Below, in pieces: positions 1-7,779 of a stretch of DNA of 22,388 bases. The notes beneath the pieces were generated by a model that worked only from the letters and a program-made list of their open reading frames with translations, did no database searches and was not told where the DNA came from. The DNA is from JAJYTL01 sp046705265 (GTDB lineage: Bacteria; Pseudomonadota; Alphaproteobacteria; Ferrovibrionales; Ferrovibrionaceae), in the NCBI GenBank assembly GCA_046705265.1, contig JBJKQL010000111.1, positions 1 through 22,388 on the forward strand, written 5' to 3'. Within the stretch, counting starts at the first letter, position 1. Each line of letters opens with the position of its first letter. Made by a program: the position numbers and the translations under genes.

Positions 1-5
1 TTACG

Positions 6-41
6 GTCTCCTTGAGGTTCCTGGCGGTTCCCCAAGGAGAC
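6..41. repeat. Inverted repeat, 9-bp arms (possible stem-loop)
   Basis: GTCTCCTTG at 6-14 is exactly complementary to CAAGGAGAC at 33-41, with an 18-base spacer. It lies downstream of the last gene of the hyf-like operon, which is transcribed towards it from 293. There is no clear T-run on either side, so a factor-independent terminator is only a possibility. It could equally be the edge of a mobile element. Confidence 0.4.
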
Positions 42-87
42 TTTAATTTGCCACTCACTCCCGTAGCCGTGGAACTTCCTTTATTCG

Positions 88-104
88 CTCCGGCATAGCC
101 GGAG
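88..104. terminator. Compact GC-rich hairpin downstream of the hyf-like operon
   Basis: CTCCGGC at 88-94, a three-base loop (ATA) and GCCGGAG at 98-104 form a perfect 7-bp stem. It sits about 190 bases past the stop of the last operon gene. On the minus strand the stem is followed by CGAATAAAGG rather than a T-run, so termination is inferred only from position and stability. Between 1 and 292 I see no convincing gene; the short open frames there have no recognisable motifs. Confidence 0.35.
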
Positions 105-292
105 GTTTAGCGCGGATAAAATTAACCGATCATTCGTGGCACGTGCAGCTGCCTGATTGGCTGACGCCTTCACGCGGTCAGCTTAACATCAAGGGATTCT
201 GGTCTGTCGATATCCGTACGGTATTCCGTGGAAATGCGCTGGTGGCGTAAGCGAGATCAAAGGAGTATTCGATAGGCTTGCTCAGAGCAACA

Positions 293-796
293 TCAATGCT
301 GGAGAAGGACGAGGAACCCTTTGAGGAGATCATTTGGCGTTGGCGGACAACCAGCGATGTAAAGATCGACGGAGAGCAGCTCGGCCAATCCCCGGCTGCA
401 TGCCGGGCTTTCGGCGAACAGGCCACCGTTTCGTGCGCAGGCTCCGACCGCTACTACCCATTTTGGCGCCGGTATTGCGTGATAGGAACGGAGCAACGCT
501 TCGCGCATATTTCGGCTCACCGGTCCGGTGACCAGCAGGACATCGGCGTGACGCGGCGAAGCTACGAAGTGAAGTCCGAAACGCTCCAAATCGTAATAGG
601 CGTTACTAAGGGCCTGGATCTCGAGCTCGCAAGCATTGCACGAGCCGGCATCAACCTCGCGGACGGCCAAGCTGCGGCCGAGACGGCGGCGTGTCGTTTC
701 GTTCAGCTGTTCAGCAAGCGCCATAAGCTCGGGGTCTAGAGGTGGCGGGGGTTCAGTTACCGGCAGCCGGAAGCCCTGGAGTAGAGTTCTCAACAT
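293..796 (-). CDS. hyfI: Hydrogenase-4 component I-like small subunit (NuoB/HyfI family, 4Fe-4S)
   Basis: This 167-residue protein belongs to the NuoB/HycG/HyfI family, the small subunit carrying the terminal iron-sulfur cluster of complex I and group 4 hydrogenases. The four expected cluster cysteines are visible: C53 and C56 in GSCNACE, C120 in AVGACA and C150 in AGCPP. It should therefore still hold an N2-like 4Fe-4S centre on the cytoplasmic side of the membrane arm. Its ATG overlaps the stop of the large-subunit gene by one base (TAATG), which indicates translational coupling. Length is at the short end of normal for the family. It is the last gene of the operon; no hyfH or hycF-type ferredoxin subunit, hyfA or maturation gene follows within the window. 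Family assignment is firm; the electron partner is unknown. Confidence 0.93.
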   Translation of the reverse strand: MLRTLLQGFRLPVTEPPPPLDPELMALAEQLNETTRRRLGRSLAVREVDAGSCNACELEIQALSNAYYDLERFGLHFVASPRHADVLLVTGPVSRNMREALLRSYHAIPAPKWVVAVGACARNGGLFAESPACSRGLAELLSVDLYIAGCPPTPNDLLKGFLVLLQH

Positions 797-2172
797 TAGA
801 TATCCACCCCCGAGTAGGAGCAGTTGAAGGATTTATTGCAGAGCGGGAAATCCGCGATGATGTTGCCTTCGATCGCGGTTTCGAGAAGCGGCCATTGGAA
901 CCATGAGGGATCGCGCAGGTGGCAGCGCTCGACTTTGCCGTTGGCAACGCGCACATAGGCAAGAATGTCACCACGAAAACCTTCAACCAGCGCGAGGCCT
1001 TCACCAGCACCCTCGGAAACACGGACTCGCGCCGGACCTTCGGGCAGGCGATCGAGAATTTGGCTGAGCAGGCGAAGGCTTTGCTCGATCTCGGTGACGC
1101 GAATCCAGACTCTGGCGTTGACGTCGCCTTCCTTCCGCACCGGGACGTCAAAACGAAGCGCTTGATAGGGCGCGTAACCGGGCGTGCGGCGGGCGTCGAA
1201 ATCGCGTCCGGAAGCGCGACCGACATAGCCGCCGGCGCCAAATTGCGCCGCAAGCGCGGGCCTCAGGATGCCGGTGCCGACGGTTCGGTCGAGGAGAGAA
1301 GCCGTGCCATCGTAGAGCGCGACAAGTGGTGGAAACTGGCGGCCGATCTCCTCACCAAGACCACGGATAAGATCAGTATGCACGCGGGAGAGATCGACGG
1401 CAACGCCACCCGGCGTCACGCAATCCATCAATAGCCGATGGCCGAAACACTGTTGTGACACGCGCAGGACACGTTCCCGGAGCATGGCGCAATGAGCGAG
1501 CATGAGGCTAAAGGCGGCGTCGTTGCAGATTGCACCAAAGTCGCCAAGATGATTCGCAAGCCGCTCGAGTTCCGCCATGAGCGCCCGGAGCCAAAGGGCG
1601 CGCGGCGGTGGCGCGACATGGAGCGCCGTCTCGACCGCCTGGGCATAGGCGATGCCGTAGGCCACGGTGCTGTCGCCCGACACGCGGGCCGCGAGCTTCG
1701 CGGCGTGCTCGATCGGCGCGCCCGTCATCAAGCCTTCGGTGCCCTTGTGGGTATAGCCGAGCCTGGCTTCGAGCCGCACCACCGTCTCACCGTCGCATGT
1801 GAACCGGAAATGTCCGGGCTCGATGACGCCCGCGTGAACGGGTCCGACCGGAACCTGGTGCAGATCCTCGCCCTCGACCGGAAGAAAGCGGTAGTCGGTC
1901 GGCGTCGTGCCGTGATCGAGCCACGGCCGGCTATCCGGCAAGCCTTCGGGATGAAGGCGATAGAGATCACGCGCCGCGCGCTCGAGCCGCATGGCGGGTG
2001 CATGAATCCGGCCGATCGAAGGATAATGGCCGTCGGGGCAGTCCTGCGCGAGATGACGGAGAGTTCCCTCTTCGAGCCACGCAAGATGAACCCGACTGGG
2101 CTCGCCCCAAAGGCCGAGAAGGGTGTCTTCTCCAGAAGCAAACCGCTTTGCTGTGCGTTCAAGGTCGCTCAT
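796..2172 (-). CDS. hyfG: Hydrogenase-4 component G-like large subunit lacking the [NiFe] ligands (Ehr type)
   Basis: The 458-residue protein combines an N-terminal NuoC-like stretch (roughly 1-85) with a NuoD/HycE-like domain (about 105-458). In true group 4 hydrogenases nickel is held by CxxC pairs near both ends. Here the N-terminal site reads ARVSGDSTVAYG (S165 and S168 where cysteines are expected) and the C-terminal site reads PLCNKSFNCSYSG, with no DPCxxC motif. The two cysteines present, C445 and C451, are spaced too far apart to replace it. The protein therefore should not bind a [NiFe] centre and resembles the Ehr complexes described as intermediates between complex I and hydrogenases. 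The ATG overlaps the hyfF stop by four bases (ATGA). It should pair with the HyfI-like subunit and couple an unknown redox reaction to ion pumping. Confidence 0.9.
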   Translation of the reverse strand: MSDLERTAKRFASGEDTLLGLWGEPSRVHLAWLEEGTLRHLAQDCPDGHYPSIGRIHAPAMRLERAARDLYRLHPEGLPDSRPWLDHGTTPTDYRFLPVEGEDLHQVPVGPVHAGVIEPGHFRFTCDGETVVRLEARLGYTHKGTEGLMTGAPIEHAAKLAARVSGDSTVAYGIAYAQAVETALHVAPPPRALWLRALMAELERLANHLGDFGAICNDAAFSLMLAHCAMLRERVLRVSQQCFGHRLLMDCVTPGGVAVDLSRVHTDLIRGLGEEIGRQFPPLVALYDGTASLLDRTVGTGILRPALAAQFGAGGYVGRASGRDFDARRTPGYAPYQALRFDVPVRKEGDVNARVWIRVTEIEQSLRLLSQILDRLPEGPARVRVSEGAGEGLALVEGFRGDILAYVRVANGKVERCHLRDPSWFQWPLLETAIEGNIIADFPLCNKSFNCSYSGVDI

Positions 2173-3602
2173 CCCAATACCGCAGCGACATGGTGGAACC
2201 AGAGGACGAGCGGGCCGGGCAACCAGAAGCCGGCAAGGAGCACCAGCGCGAGATGGGCGTAAATTGGCAGAAATGAAGCCTTGGCCGGTTCCGCTGGGCC
2301 CCGGATCGGGCCAAAAGCGATCTCAGTGATGCGAAGAAGGAGGGCGCCCAAGGAGAGAAGCAAGCCGAAGACCAGCACGACCGCCAATACCGGCTCGCGG
2401 GCAAAGGTCGAGCTCACCACCAGAAATTCGCTAGTAAAGACGCCGAATGGTGGCAGGCCCGCAATCGCAAGGGTTCCGGCGACAAGGCTCCATCCGAGAA
2501 GCGGATGACTCTCGGTCAGGCCACCCATCTCGGTCAGGCGCTGGGTGCCCTTGACCTGCGAGACATGGCCGACCGAGAAGAAGATCGCCGACTTTGTCAG
2601 GCTGTGCATCGTCATTTGGAGAAGTCCGGCGAAATTACCAAGCGGTCCGCCCATGCCGAAAGCGAAGACCATGATTCCCATGTGCTCGATCGAGGAATAG
2701 GCGAACAGGCGTTTGATATCGCGTCGCCGGTACAGCATGAAGGCGGCAAAAAGCAGCGACAGAAGTCCGAGCCCAACCATCAAAGGGCCCGGCGCGATGG
2801 CACCCGGATCTGCACTGAGAAGCACCTTGAAGCGCAAAAGCGCATAGAGTGCGACGTTCAGGAGCAAGCCGGAGAGAACCGCAGAAATCGGCGTCGGGCC
2901 CTCGGCATGAGCGTCAGGGAGCCAAGCGTGCATCGGCGCGAGGCCGACCTTTGTACCATAGCCGAGTAGAAGAAAGACGAAGGCGACATTAAGAAGCGCC
3001 GGATCGAAATACTTCGCTTGGGTGACCAGGATGGTCCATGACATCGCCTTCAAACCGGTGCCGATCACCGGCTGCGCCGCGAGATAGACGAGGATCGTTC
3101 CAAACAGAGCGAGGGCGATGCCAACGCTCGCCAAGATGAAATATTTCCACGCCGCTTCGATTGCTTCGTGAGTGCGATAGATACCGACCATCATCACCGT
3201 GCTCAAGGTCGCGAGCTCCAGCGCCACCCACATCAGGCCGATGTCGTTGGCCGAAAGTGAGAGATTCATGCCGAACATCATGAGTTGGAACATGGCGTGG
3301 TAGAAACGGAGATACCGCGGCGTAAGCCGTCCGATCTCGAGCTCGTGGCCGATGTAGCTCGCGCTGAAGATGCTGGTGGTGAGGCCGACGAAAGTGGAGA
3401 GCAGGATGAAGACGATATTGAGATCGTCGACCAGCAGGAAGGTGCCTGGTGCTGGCCGCCGAAGCAACAATATCAGGGCGCCGAGAAAGGCAAGCGCGCT
3501 GGCGGCAATGTTGATCCGGGCGGAGCGGCGATAATCCGACTGGGTTGCGAGCAGCGCAGCCGCGGCAAGCGGCACGACAAGGATGCCGACGAGGCCCATC
3601 AT
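2169..3602 (-). CDS. hyfF: Hydrogenase-4 component F-like membrane subunit (NuoN/MrpD-like antiporter family)
   Basis: A 477-residue polytopic membrane protein of the proton-conducting membrane transporter family (Proton_antipo_M). Typical landmarks are ALELATLS with E129, the usual helix-5 glutamate of these subunits, and GYGTKVGLAPMHAWLPDAH with K218, the family's conserved lysine. The later helix reads SGLLLNVALYALLR; asparagine at the LLxV position is characteristic of HyfF/HycC rather than NuoL. It is expected to carry ions across the cytoplasmic membrane within the hyf-like complex. The start is an ATG four bases inside the end of hyfE (ATGA overlap), and its own end overlaps hyfG in the same way. 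Length is normal. Function as an ion channel or pump is inferred from the family. Confidence 0.92.
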   Translation of the reverse strand: MMGLVGILVVPLAAAALLATQSDYRRSARINIAASALAFLGALILLLRRPAPGTFLLVDDLNIVFILLSTFVGLTTSIFSASYIGHELEIGRLTPRYLRFYHAMFQLMMFGMNLSLSANDIGLMWVALELATLSTVMMVGIYRTHEAIEAAWKYFILASVGIALALFGTILVYLAAQPVIGTGLKAMSWTILVTQAKYFDPALLNVAFVFLLLGYGTKVGLAPMHAWLPDAHAEGPTPISAVLSGLLLNVALYALLRFKVLLSADPGAIAPGPLMVGLGLLSLLFAAFMLYRRRDIKRLFAYSSIEHMGIMVFAFGMGGPLGNFAGLLQMTMHSLTKSAIFFSVGHVSQVKGTQRLTEMGGLTESHPLLGWSLVAGTLAIAGLPPFGVFTSEFLVVSSTFAREPVLAVVLVFGLLLSLGALLLRITEIAFGPIRGPAEPAKASFLPIYAHLALVLLAGFWLPGPLVLWFHHVAAVLG

Positions 3603-4261
3603 GGCTGATCGCCGCGAAAGCGGTCGAGAGCTTCAAGGTCGACGGTGTCGAAACGCTCACGAATACGAAACAGAAAGACGCCAATGACGATGAAGGCAAC
3701 GAGGATTGAAAACGCGACACTGATCTCGACGACAAGCGGCATGCCCTTGGCCCCAGTCGCGGCAAGGCTGATGCCGTTGTCGATTGAGAGAAACCCGATC
3801 ACTTGGCTTACCGCGTTCCGCCGCGTCACCATAATAAGAAGGCCGATCAGAACCACTGAAAGGGCAAGCGCGATATCCTGGCGGGCCACGGGGTCGACGT
3901 GTGCGGTCACCGGCAGCATAACCTCGAGCGACAACGCGACAAGAGCCATGCCCGCCAGCATGGTGGGGCCGGTCCCAACCACGGTCTCGATCTCACGATG
4001 GATACCGAGCCGGATGACCATGCGTCTGAGTGCGAAAGGAATGAAGATTGCCTTGAAACCGAACGCGATCGCCGCAGTGATATAGAGATCCGGCGCGTCT
4101 TGGAGGTGCGCCTGCCAGCCTACGGAAAGCGCGAGGATCAGGGAATGCAAGGCAAGGACGTTTAATAACGCAACCATGCGGACCTGGTAGAGCATCATCA
4201 GGCTGGCAAGGACTAGAAGACCGGCGAGGAGATGCGCGACGTCGAAGGAGAAAGTGGCCAT
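3599..4261 (-). CDS. hyfE: Hydrogenase-4 component E-like membrane subunit (NuoK-related)
   Basis: A 220-residue, strongly hydrophobic protein matching HyfE, the NuoK-related membrane subunit found only in hyf-type complexes and their relatives. I chose the ATG at 4261 (MATFSFDV) because it lies four bases past the stop of hyfC; a longer frame to 4312 would overlap hyfC and begins with an unlikely Cys-rich leader. About seven membrane helices are visible, with charged loops such as RRMVIRLGIHREIE. The C-terminal tail (FRIRERFDTVDLEALDRF) is polar and probably cytoplasmic. It ends with an ATGA overlap into hyfF. It should form part of the membrane arm between the HyfC-like and antiporter-like subunits. 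Confidence 0.9.
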   Translation of the reverse strand: MATFSFDVAHLLAGLLVLASLMMLYQVRMVALLNVLALHSLILALSVGWQAHLQDAPDLYITAAIAFGFKAIFIPFALRRMVIRLGIHREIETVVGTGPTMLAGMALVALSLEVMLPVTAHVDPVARQDIALALSVVLIGLLIMVTRRNAVSQVIGFLSIDNGISLAATGAKGMPLVVEISVAFSILVAFIVIGVFLFRIRERFDTVDLEALDRFRGDQP

Positions 4262-4265
4262 CCGG

Positions 4266-5222
4266 CTAGAGTCCGCGCGAGATGAACAGAAGCAGGGTAG
4301 AGAGAAGCCCAAGCATCAGCGCGCCGCCAAGCAGGTTTGGCACGCGAAAGACCCGCATCTTTGCGATCGACATCTCGAACACGCCAAGCAGGAGCGCTGC
4401 GATCAGAATCTTGAAAAGATAGCTACCTAGACCGATGCCGTAGGCAGCGATACCGGCGCCGCTCGGCGCGAGACCGAGAGGAAAGAAGACGCAGGCGATG
4501 GCAGAGAGCATGAGAAGAAGCTTGAGCCAGGCGGCGAGTTCGATCATGGCGAGATGGCGGCCGGAATATTCCAGCACCATCGCCTCGTGCACCATGGTGA
4601 GTTCGAGATGCGTTGAGGGATTGTCAATCGGAATGCGAGCGTTCTCGGCGAGGGCCACAATGGCGAAAGCGATCAGTGCAAGCGCCAGGGAAACCCGGAG
4701 GCCGACCGCGGGAGAGAGCATGAAGAGAGCAATCGTCGAAAGCTGGCTGGAGTGCGCCATCAGTGCCAAGGCCACGATGATCATCAGCATCGCGGGCTCG
4801 GCGAGAGAGGCTATCATCACCTCGCGGCTCGCACCGATGCCGCCAAAGCTCGTGCCGATATCCATACCGGCGAGAGCCAAGAGAAAGCGCGCGGCGCCCA
4901 ATATGGCGATGATGGCGATGAGATCGCCGGCGCCGGAAAAGGCAAGGTTGGTCGAAAAAGTCGGTACCAGTCCCGCCGCGGCCCAAGTCAGGGCGAAGAT
5001 GAGATAAGGCGCGGTTCGGAAAAGCCAGGAAGCGTTTTCCGCCAGAACGACTTCCTTGCCCAGTAAACGGCGAAGATCGCGATAGGGCTGGAAGATCGAT
5101 GCCCCACGGCGGCGCGTGAGCCGGGCCTTGACCTTCCGCACGATACCAGCGAGAAGCGGCGCAAAGGCAAGCACCAAGGCCATTTGCCCAAGTTGTACCA
5201 GGATCGCCTCGATCACTGCCAT
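4266..5222 (-). CDS. hyfC: Hydrogenase-4 component C-like membrane anchor (NuoH family)
   Basis: A 318-residue NuoH/HyfC-type membrane protein that connects the hydrophilic redox subunits to the antiporter-like subunits. The cytoplasmic loop RRGASIFQPYRDLRRLL (about 38-54) is the hallmark of HyfC/HycD, where it contacts the large and small subunits. About eight transmembrane helices are seen. The start used is the ATG at 5222 (MAVIEAIL), which overlaps the end of hyfB by ten bases; an in-frame extension to 5363 is rejected because it lies inside hyfB and has a Pro/Arg-rich, non-membrane composition. E residues in VHEAMVLEYSG and in the helix PIDNPSTHLELTMVHEA match the acidic quinone/proton-path loop of NuoH homologues. 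Confidence 0.92.
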   Translation of the reverse strand: MAVIEAILVQLGQMALVLAFAPLLAGIVRKVKARLTRRRGASIFQPYRDLRRLLGKEVVLAENASWLFRTAPYLIFALTWAAAGLVPTFSTNLAFSGAGDLIAIIAILGAARFLLALAGMDIGTSFGGIGASREVMIASLAEPAMLMIIVALALMAHSSQLSTIALFMLSPAVGLRVSLALALIAFAIVALAENARIPIDNPSTHLELTMVHEAMVLEYSGRHLAMIELAAWLKLLLMLSAIACVFFPLGLAPSGAGIAAYGIGLGSYLFKILIAALLLGVFEMSIAKMRVFRVPNLLGGALMLGLLSTLLLFISRGL

Positions 5223-7213
5223 AGCGCGAGCGTCACGAGAAGGCCGACCAGGGCCAGGAAGACGAGGCCGAGGTAACGGCGGATGGTGAGGAATTGCAGG
5301 CGATTGAGTAGGGCCGCTGCAACATCGATGCCACGTGCGGCCGGTGCGTAAATGTATTCCCATACCAGATCGCGGCTCGATTTTTCGATCCGCGCCGGGC
5401 TCATCTCTCCGGGGGCAGGCATCAGCACCTTTTCGTGGGCAAGAAATGCCGTGCTCCCGTAGACCCGACGGATCGGCTGAGCAAAGCTCGCGGCAGTATA
5501 TTGTGTCGATGGGTTCGAATCAGGAAAACCGCAGTCCCAGGCCGGGCTCCGGCGCACCGCACGGGACGCAAATCGATGGATTGCGGCTACGGTGAGCGAG
5601 GTCGTCGCCGCAATGAAGCCGAATAGCACGAGTCCGCTATAGGAGCCTCGCGCCGCGGCAACTGGGATGATGGACAACCAAGGCAACCCGGTCTGCGGCG
5701 GCAGGCGAGCGCCTACGAGAGCATGCGTCACGGCGGCGAGCGCATCGATAACGGCGCCGGGCATGATGCCTGCCAGAACACAGAGAGTTGCGAAGGCGGT
5801 CATGGCGGCGAGCGAAAAGCCGTCGACCTCACCCGCCTGGGCAGCCTCGGTGCTGCGGGGCCGTCCGAGGTAGGTGATGCCAAAGGCCTTGACGAAGCAC
5901 GCCGATGCCAAAGCCGCGGCGAGCGCAAGGAGCGCCCCATCCGCTGGAAACATGATCTTGAACGCCCATTGCGGCAGATCCGGGCGCAGCAGGATGGCCT
6001 GGAAGGTCAGCCATTCCGAGACGAAGCCGTTCAGGGGCGGCAGGGCCGAGATCGCCGCGCAGCCGATCAGGAAGGTGAAGCTCGAGAGGCGCATGCGGCG
6101 GATCAGGCCGCCAAGACGCTCCATGTCGCGGCTTCCGGTCGCAGTTTGCACCGCTCCTGCGCCGTAAAACAGGAGGCTCTTGAACAGGGCATGGTTGAGG
6201 ACATGGAACAGCGCCGCCGTCAACGCAAGCGCTGCGCCAGCGGCATCACCGTCCGCGCGGAAAGCCATCGCGAGGCCGAGCCCAATGAAGATGATGCCGA
6301 TGTTCTCCACCGTGTGATAGGCGAGGAGCCGCTTTAAATCGTGTTGCATCAGTGCGTACAGAACACCGAGTACAGCGGTGACACCGCCGAACCCGAGAAC
6401 CAGGACGGCGCTCCACCAGGCCGGTACGCCGAGAAGATCGAACACGATGCGGATGAAGGCATAAACCGCGACCTTCGTCATGACACCGCTCATGAGGGCC
6501 GAGACGTGGCTGGGGGCTGCGGGATGGGCGAGCGGCAGCCATGCATGTAACGGAATGAGCCCCGCCTTGGAGCCCGCGCCGAGCAGCGTCAGCACCATGA
6601 CGCCGGCGGCGATGTCAGCCGAGGGCCGCACAGTTTGCATGGCGGCAAACGCGTAGTTCCCCGTTGCACCTGCGAGCAAACCGAACGCGAGAAGGAGAGC
6701 CAAGCCCGAAAATGTGGCCATCAGGAGATAGACGTAGCCAGCGCGGCGGTTTTCCGCCTCATGGTGGTCCACCACCACCAGTGCCCAGGACGAGAGGGAC
6801 ATCAGTTCCCACGCGAAGAGGAAAGTGAACGCGTCGGCGGCGATCACGACTAGGTTCAGGCCGAGCAGGAAAAGCGGGTAGAAGGGCAGCACACGCCATG
6901 GCTCCCTCTCAAGGCGGCCGTAGCCAATGGCATAAAGGTTCGCGCCAAAACTTCCGAGATTGACCACGAAAAGGAAAAAGCCGGCCAGCGCGTCGAGCCG
7001 GAAATGAGCGCCTATCCAAGGCAAGGCAAGTGGGAGCACCAGGTTGGACGGCCCGTGCCAAAGCGCAAGCAGACCCACCGCCGCTACAACTGCAGCCACG
7101 ACGGCGGAAGCACCATATACGAGCGGTGTGCCGGGGGACGAATGAGCAAGCAGAGCGCCGAGGCAGGCGATCATAAGAAAAGCGGCCAGGGAGAAAAGGA
7201 CGACGGTGATCAT
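5213..7213 (-). CDS. hyfB: Hydrogenase-4 component B-like membrane subunit (NuoL-like antiporter family)
   Basis: A 666-residue polytopic protein of the Proton_antipo_M family, the usual length for HyfB. The helix-5 glutamate is E136 (FAWELMSLSSWALV), and lysines K216 (GAGSKAGLIPLHAWLP) and K247 (GVMTKVAVYAFIR) are at the positions used for proton transfer in NuoL/M/N. The helix HAWLPLAHPAAPSHVSALMS is also typical. The C-terminal third (from about residue 540) includes a loop with PAWDCGFPDSNPSTQYTA, shared with HyfB/HycC proteins, and a final membrane helix. Start ATG 7213 overlaps the XRE regulator stop as ATGA, so synthesis of regulator and complex is probably coupled. It is the largest membrane subunit of the complex and the likely ion pump. 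Confidence 0.93.
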   Translation of the reverse strand: MITVVLFSLAAFLMIACLGALLAHSSPGTPLVYGASAVVAAVVAAVGLLALWHGPSNLVLPLALPWIGAHFRLDALAGFFLFVVNLGSFGANLYAIGYGRLEREPWRVLPFYPLFLLGLNLVVIAADAFTFLFAWELMSLSSWALVVVDHHEAENRRAGYVYLLMATFSGLALLLAFGLLAGATGNYAFAAMQTVRPSADIAAGVMVLTLLGAGSKAGLIPLHAWLPLAHPAAPSHVSALMSGVMTKVAVYAFIRIVFDLLGVPAWWSAVLVLGFGGVTAVLGVLYALMQHDLKRLLAYHTVENIGIIFIGLGLAMAFRADGDAAGAALALTAALFHVLNHALFKSLLFYGAGAVQTATGSRDMERLGGLIRRMRLSSFTFLIGCAAISALPPLNGFVSEWLTFQAILLRPDLPQWAFKIMFPADGALLALAAALASACFVKAFGITYLGRPRSTEAAQAGEVDGFSLAAMTAFATLCVLAGIMPGAVIDALAAVTHALVGARLPPQTGLPWLSIIPVAAARGSYSGLVLFGFIAATTSLTVAAIHRFASRAVRRSPAWDCGFPDSNPSTQYTAASFAQPIRRVYGSTAFLAHEKVLMPAPGEMSPARIEKSSRDLVWEYIYAPAARGIDVAAALLNRLQFLTIRRYLGLVFLALVGLLVTLALWQ

Positions 7214-7470
7214 GTGCCCGAGGCCGGCCCTGTCAGACGGACACCGCGACCGCCGCCCTGGCTGCTTGCGCCTTCGCCGATCAATTCGATACCTGCCGCG
7301 TTGAGGGCTTCGACCAGTTTCATGAGCGAGTCGACTGTGCCGCGTACAACCCCGTCGCTCGCTTCCATGCGTTGGATAGTCGGCAGCGAAAGGCCGGAGA
7401 GTTCCGCGAGCCGCCGCTGATCGATTTGTAGCAGGGCGCGGGCGGCGCGCATCTGAGCCGCAGTAATCAT
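7210..7470 (-). CDS. XRE-family helix-turn-helix regulator heading the hyf-like operon
   Basis: An 86-residue DNA-binding protein. Residues about 7-45 form an XRE/Cro-type helix-turn-helix (AARALLQIDQRRLAELSGLS, then PTIQRMEAS), and the Gly-rich C-terminus (GGGRGVRLT) is common in small XRE regulators of alphaproteobacteria. I use ATG 7470 (MITAAQM); an in-frame extension upstream to 7686 runs through the promoter and a large inverted repeat and is rejected. No strong ribosome binding site precedes it. Its stop overlaps the hyfB start as ATGA, so it is the first gene of the operon and plausibly controls it. The ligand or signal is not evident. A palindrome just upstream (7487-7496) is a candidate operator. 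Confidence 0.85.
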   Translation of the reverse strand: MITAAQMRAARALLQIDQRRLAELSGLSLPTIQRMEASDGVVRGTVDSLMKLVEALNAAGIELIGEGASSQGGGRGVRLTGPASGT

Positions 7471-7486
7471 GTCTGAAACATCAATA

Positions 7487-7496
7487 TAGATATCTA
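7487..7496. promoter_or_regulatory. Candidate operator palindrome upstream of the XRE gene
   Basis: TAGATATCTA is a perfect 10-bp palindrome centred about 21 bases before the XRE start codon. It is bracketed on the minus strand by two direct TTGAT sequences. This is where an autoregulating XRE protein would bind, overlapping the transcript start region. The assignment rests on position and symmetry only. Confidence 0.35.
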
Positions 7497-7511
7497 AAAT
7501 CAATAAATCGC

Positions 7512-7540
7512 GGTATAGCATGCAAGCCGCCGGAACGCAA
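7512..7540 (-). promoter_or_regulatory. Candidate sigma70-type promoter of the hyf-like operon
   Basis: On the minus strand TTGCGT (7540-7535) and TATACC (7517-7512) are separated by exactly 17 bases. A transcript would begin near 7505, giving a leader of about 35 bases to the XRE ATG and placing the palindrome at 7487-7496 just inside the transcript. Match to consensus is moderate (3/6 and 4/6). Confidence 0.35.
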
Positions 7541-7542
7541 GA

Positions 7543-7587
7543 CTGATCTTCAACGTGCGCCGTGCAAAGGCGCACGTTGAAGATCAG
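7543..7587. repeat. Perfect 19-bp inverted repeat (long stem-loop)
   Basis: CTGATCTTCAACGTGCGCC (7543-7561) is the exact reverse complement of 7569-7587, with a 7-base loop (GTGCAAA). It lies immediately upstream of the hyf operon promoter and downstream of the broken TPR gene and SPFH cassette, all on the minus strand. Read on the minus strand it is followed by TCTTGCGTT, a weak T-rich tail, so it could end transcription coming from the right and insulate the operon. The arms are longer than in usual terminators, so a mobile-element or small-RNA origin is also possible. The rest of 7588-7760 has no recognisable gene. Confidence 0.85.
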
Positions 7588-7760
7588 CAAAACTGGTCTC
7601 AAATCGACGACCGGATTGGGCTCTTCGCTATTTGGCGTGTCGAGATCGAGCGTCTTCGACCTTTCCGTTTCTGCGGAAGGGGCCATTCACGGATCGCGAG
7701 GTGAATCCTTGGCGACGGCCACCATGCTGACGTCGTCAATGTCGTCCGTGATGAATTGGT

Positions 7761-7779
7761 CCCCATCCCCTCTAGCGCC
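7761..7779. repeat. Short direct repeat, copy 1, at the end of TPR homology
   Basis: CCCCATCCCCTCTAGCGCC here matches 18 of 19 bases at 8071-8089. TPR/glycosyltransferase homology on the minus strand stops at this copy, and the frame breaks at the other. Recombination or slippage between the two is a reasonable explanation for the damage. Confidence 0.6.

Noticed and set aside
278..739. Plus-strand open frame of about 150 codons over hyfI
   Set aside because: It lies opposite the well-conserved small subunit with all four cluster cysteines and has no recognisable motif; it is an antisense shadow.
1492..2262. Plus-strand open frame of 256 codons opposite hyfG
   Set aside because: High-GC antisense frame with Arg-rich composition; hyfG is clearly the gene.
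2989..3765. Minus-strand 258-codon frame overlapping hyfF and hyfE
   Set aside because: It overlaps two genes with clear family matches in the proper frames and is His/Arg-rich, unlike a membrane subunit.
7471..7686. N-terminal extension of the XRE regulator
   Set aside because: It would be read through the promoter hexamers and the perfect 19-bp inverted repeat; the ATG at 7470 gives a normal-length XRE protein.
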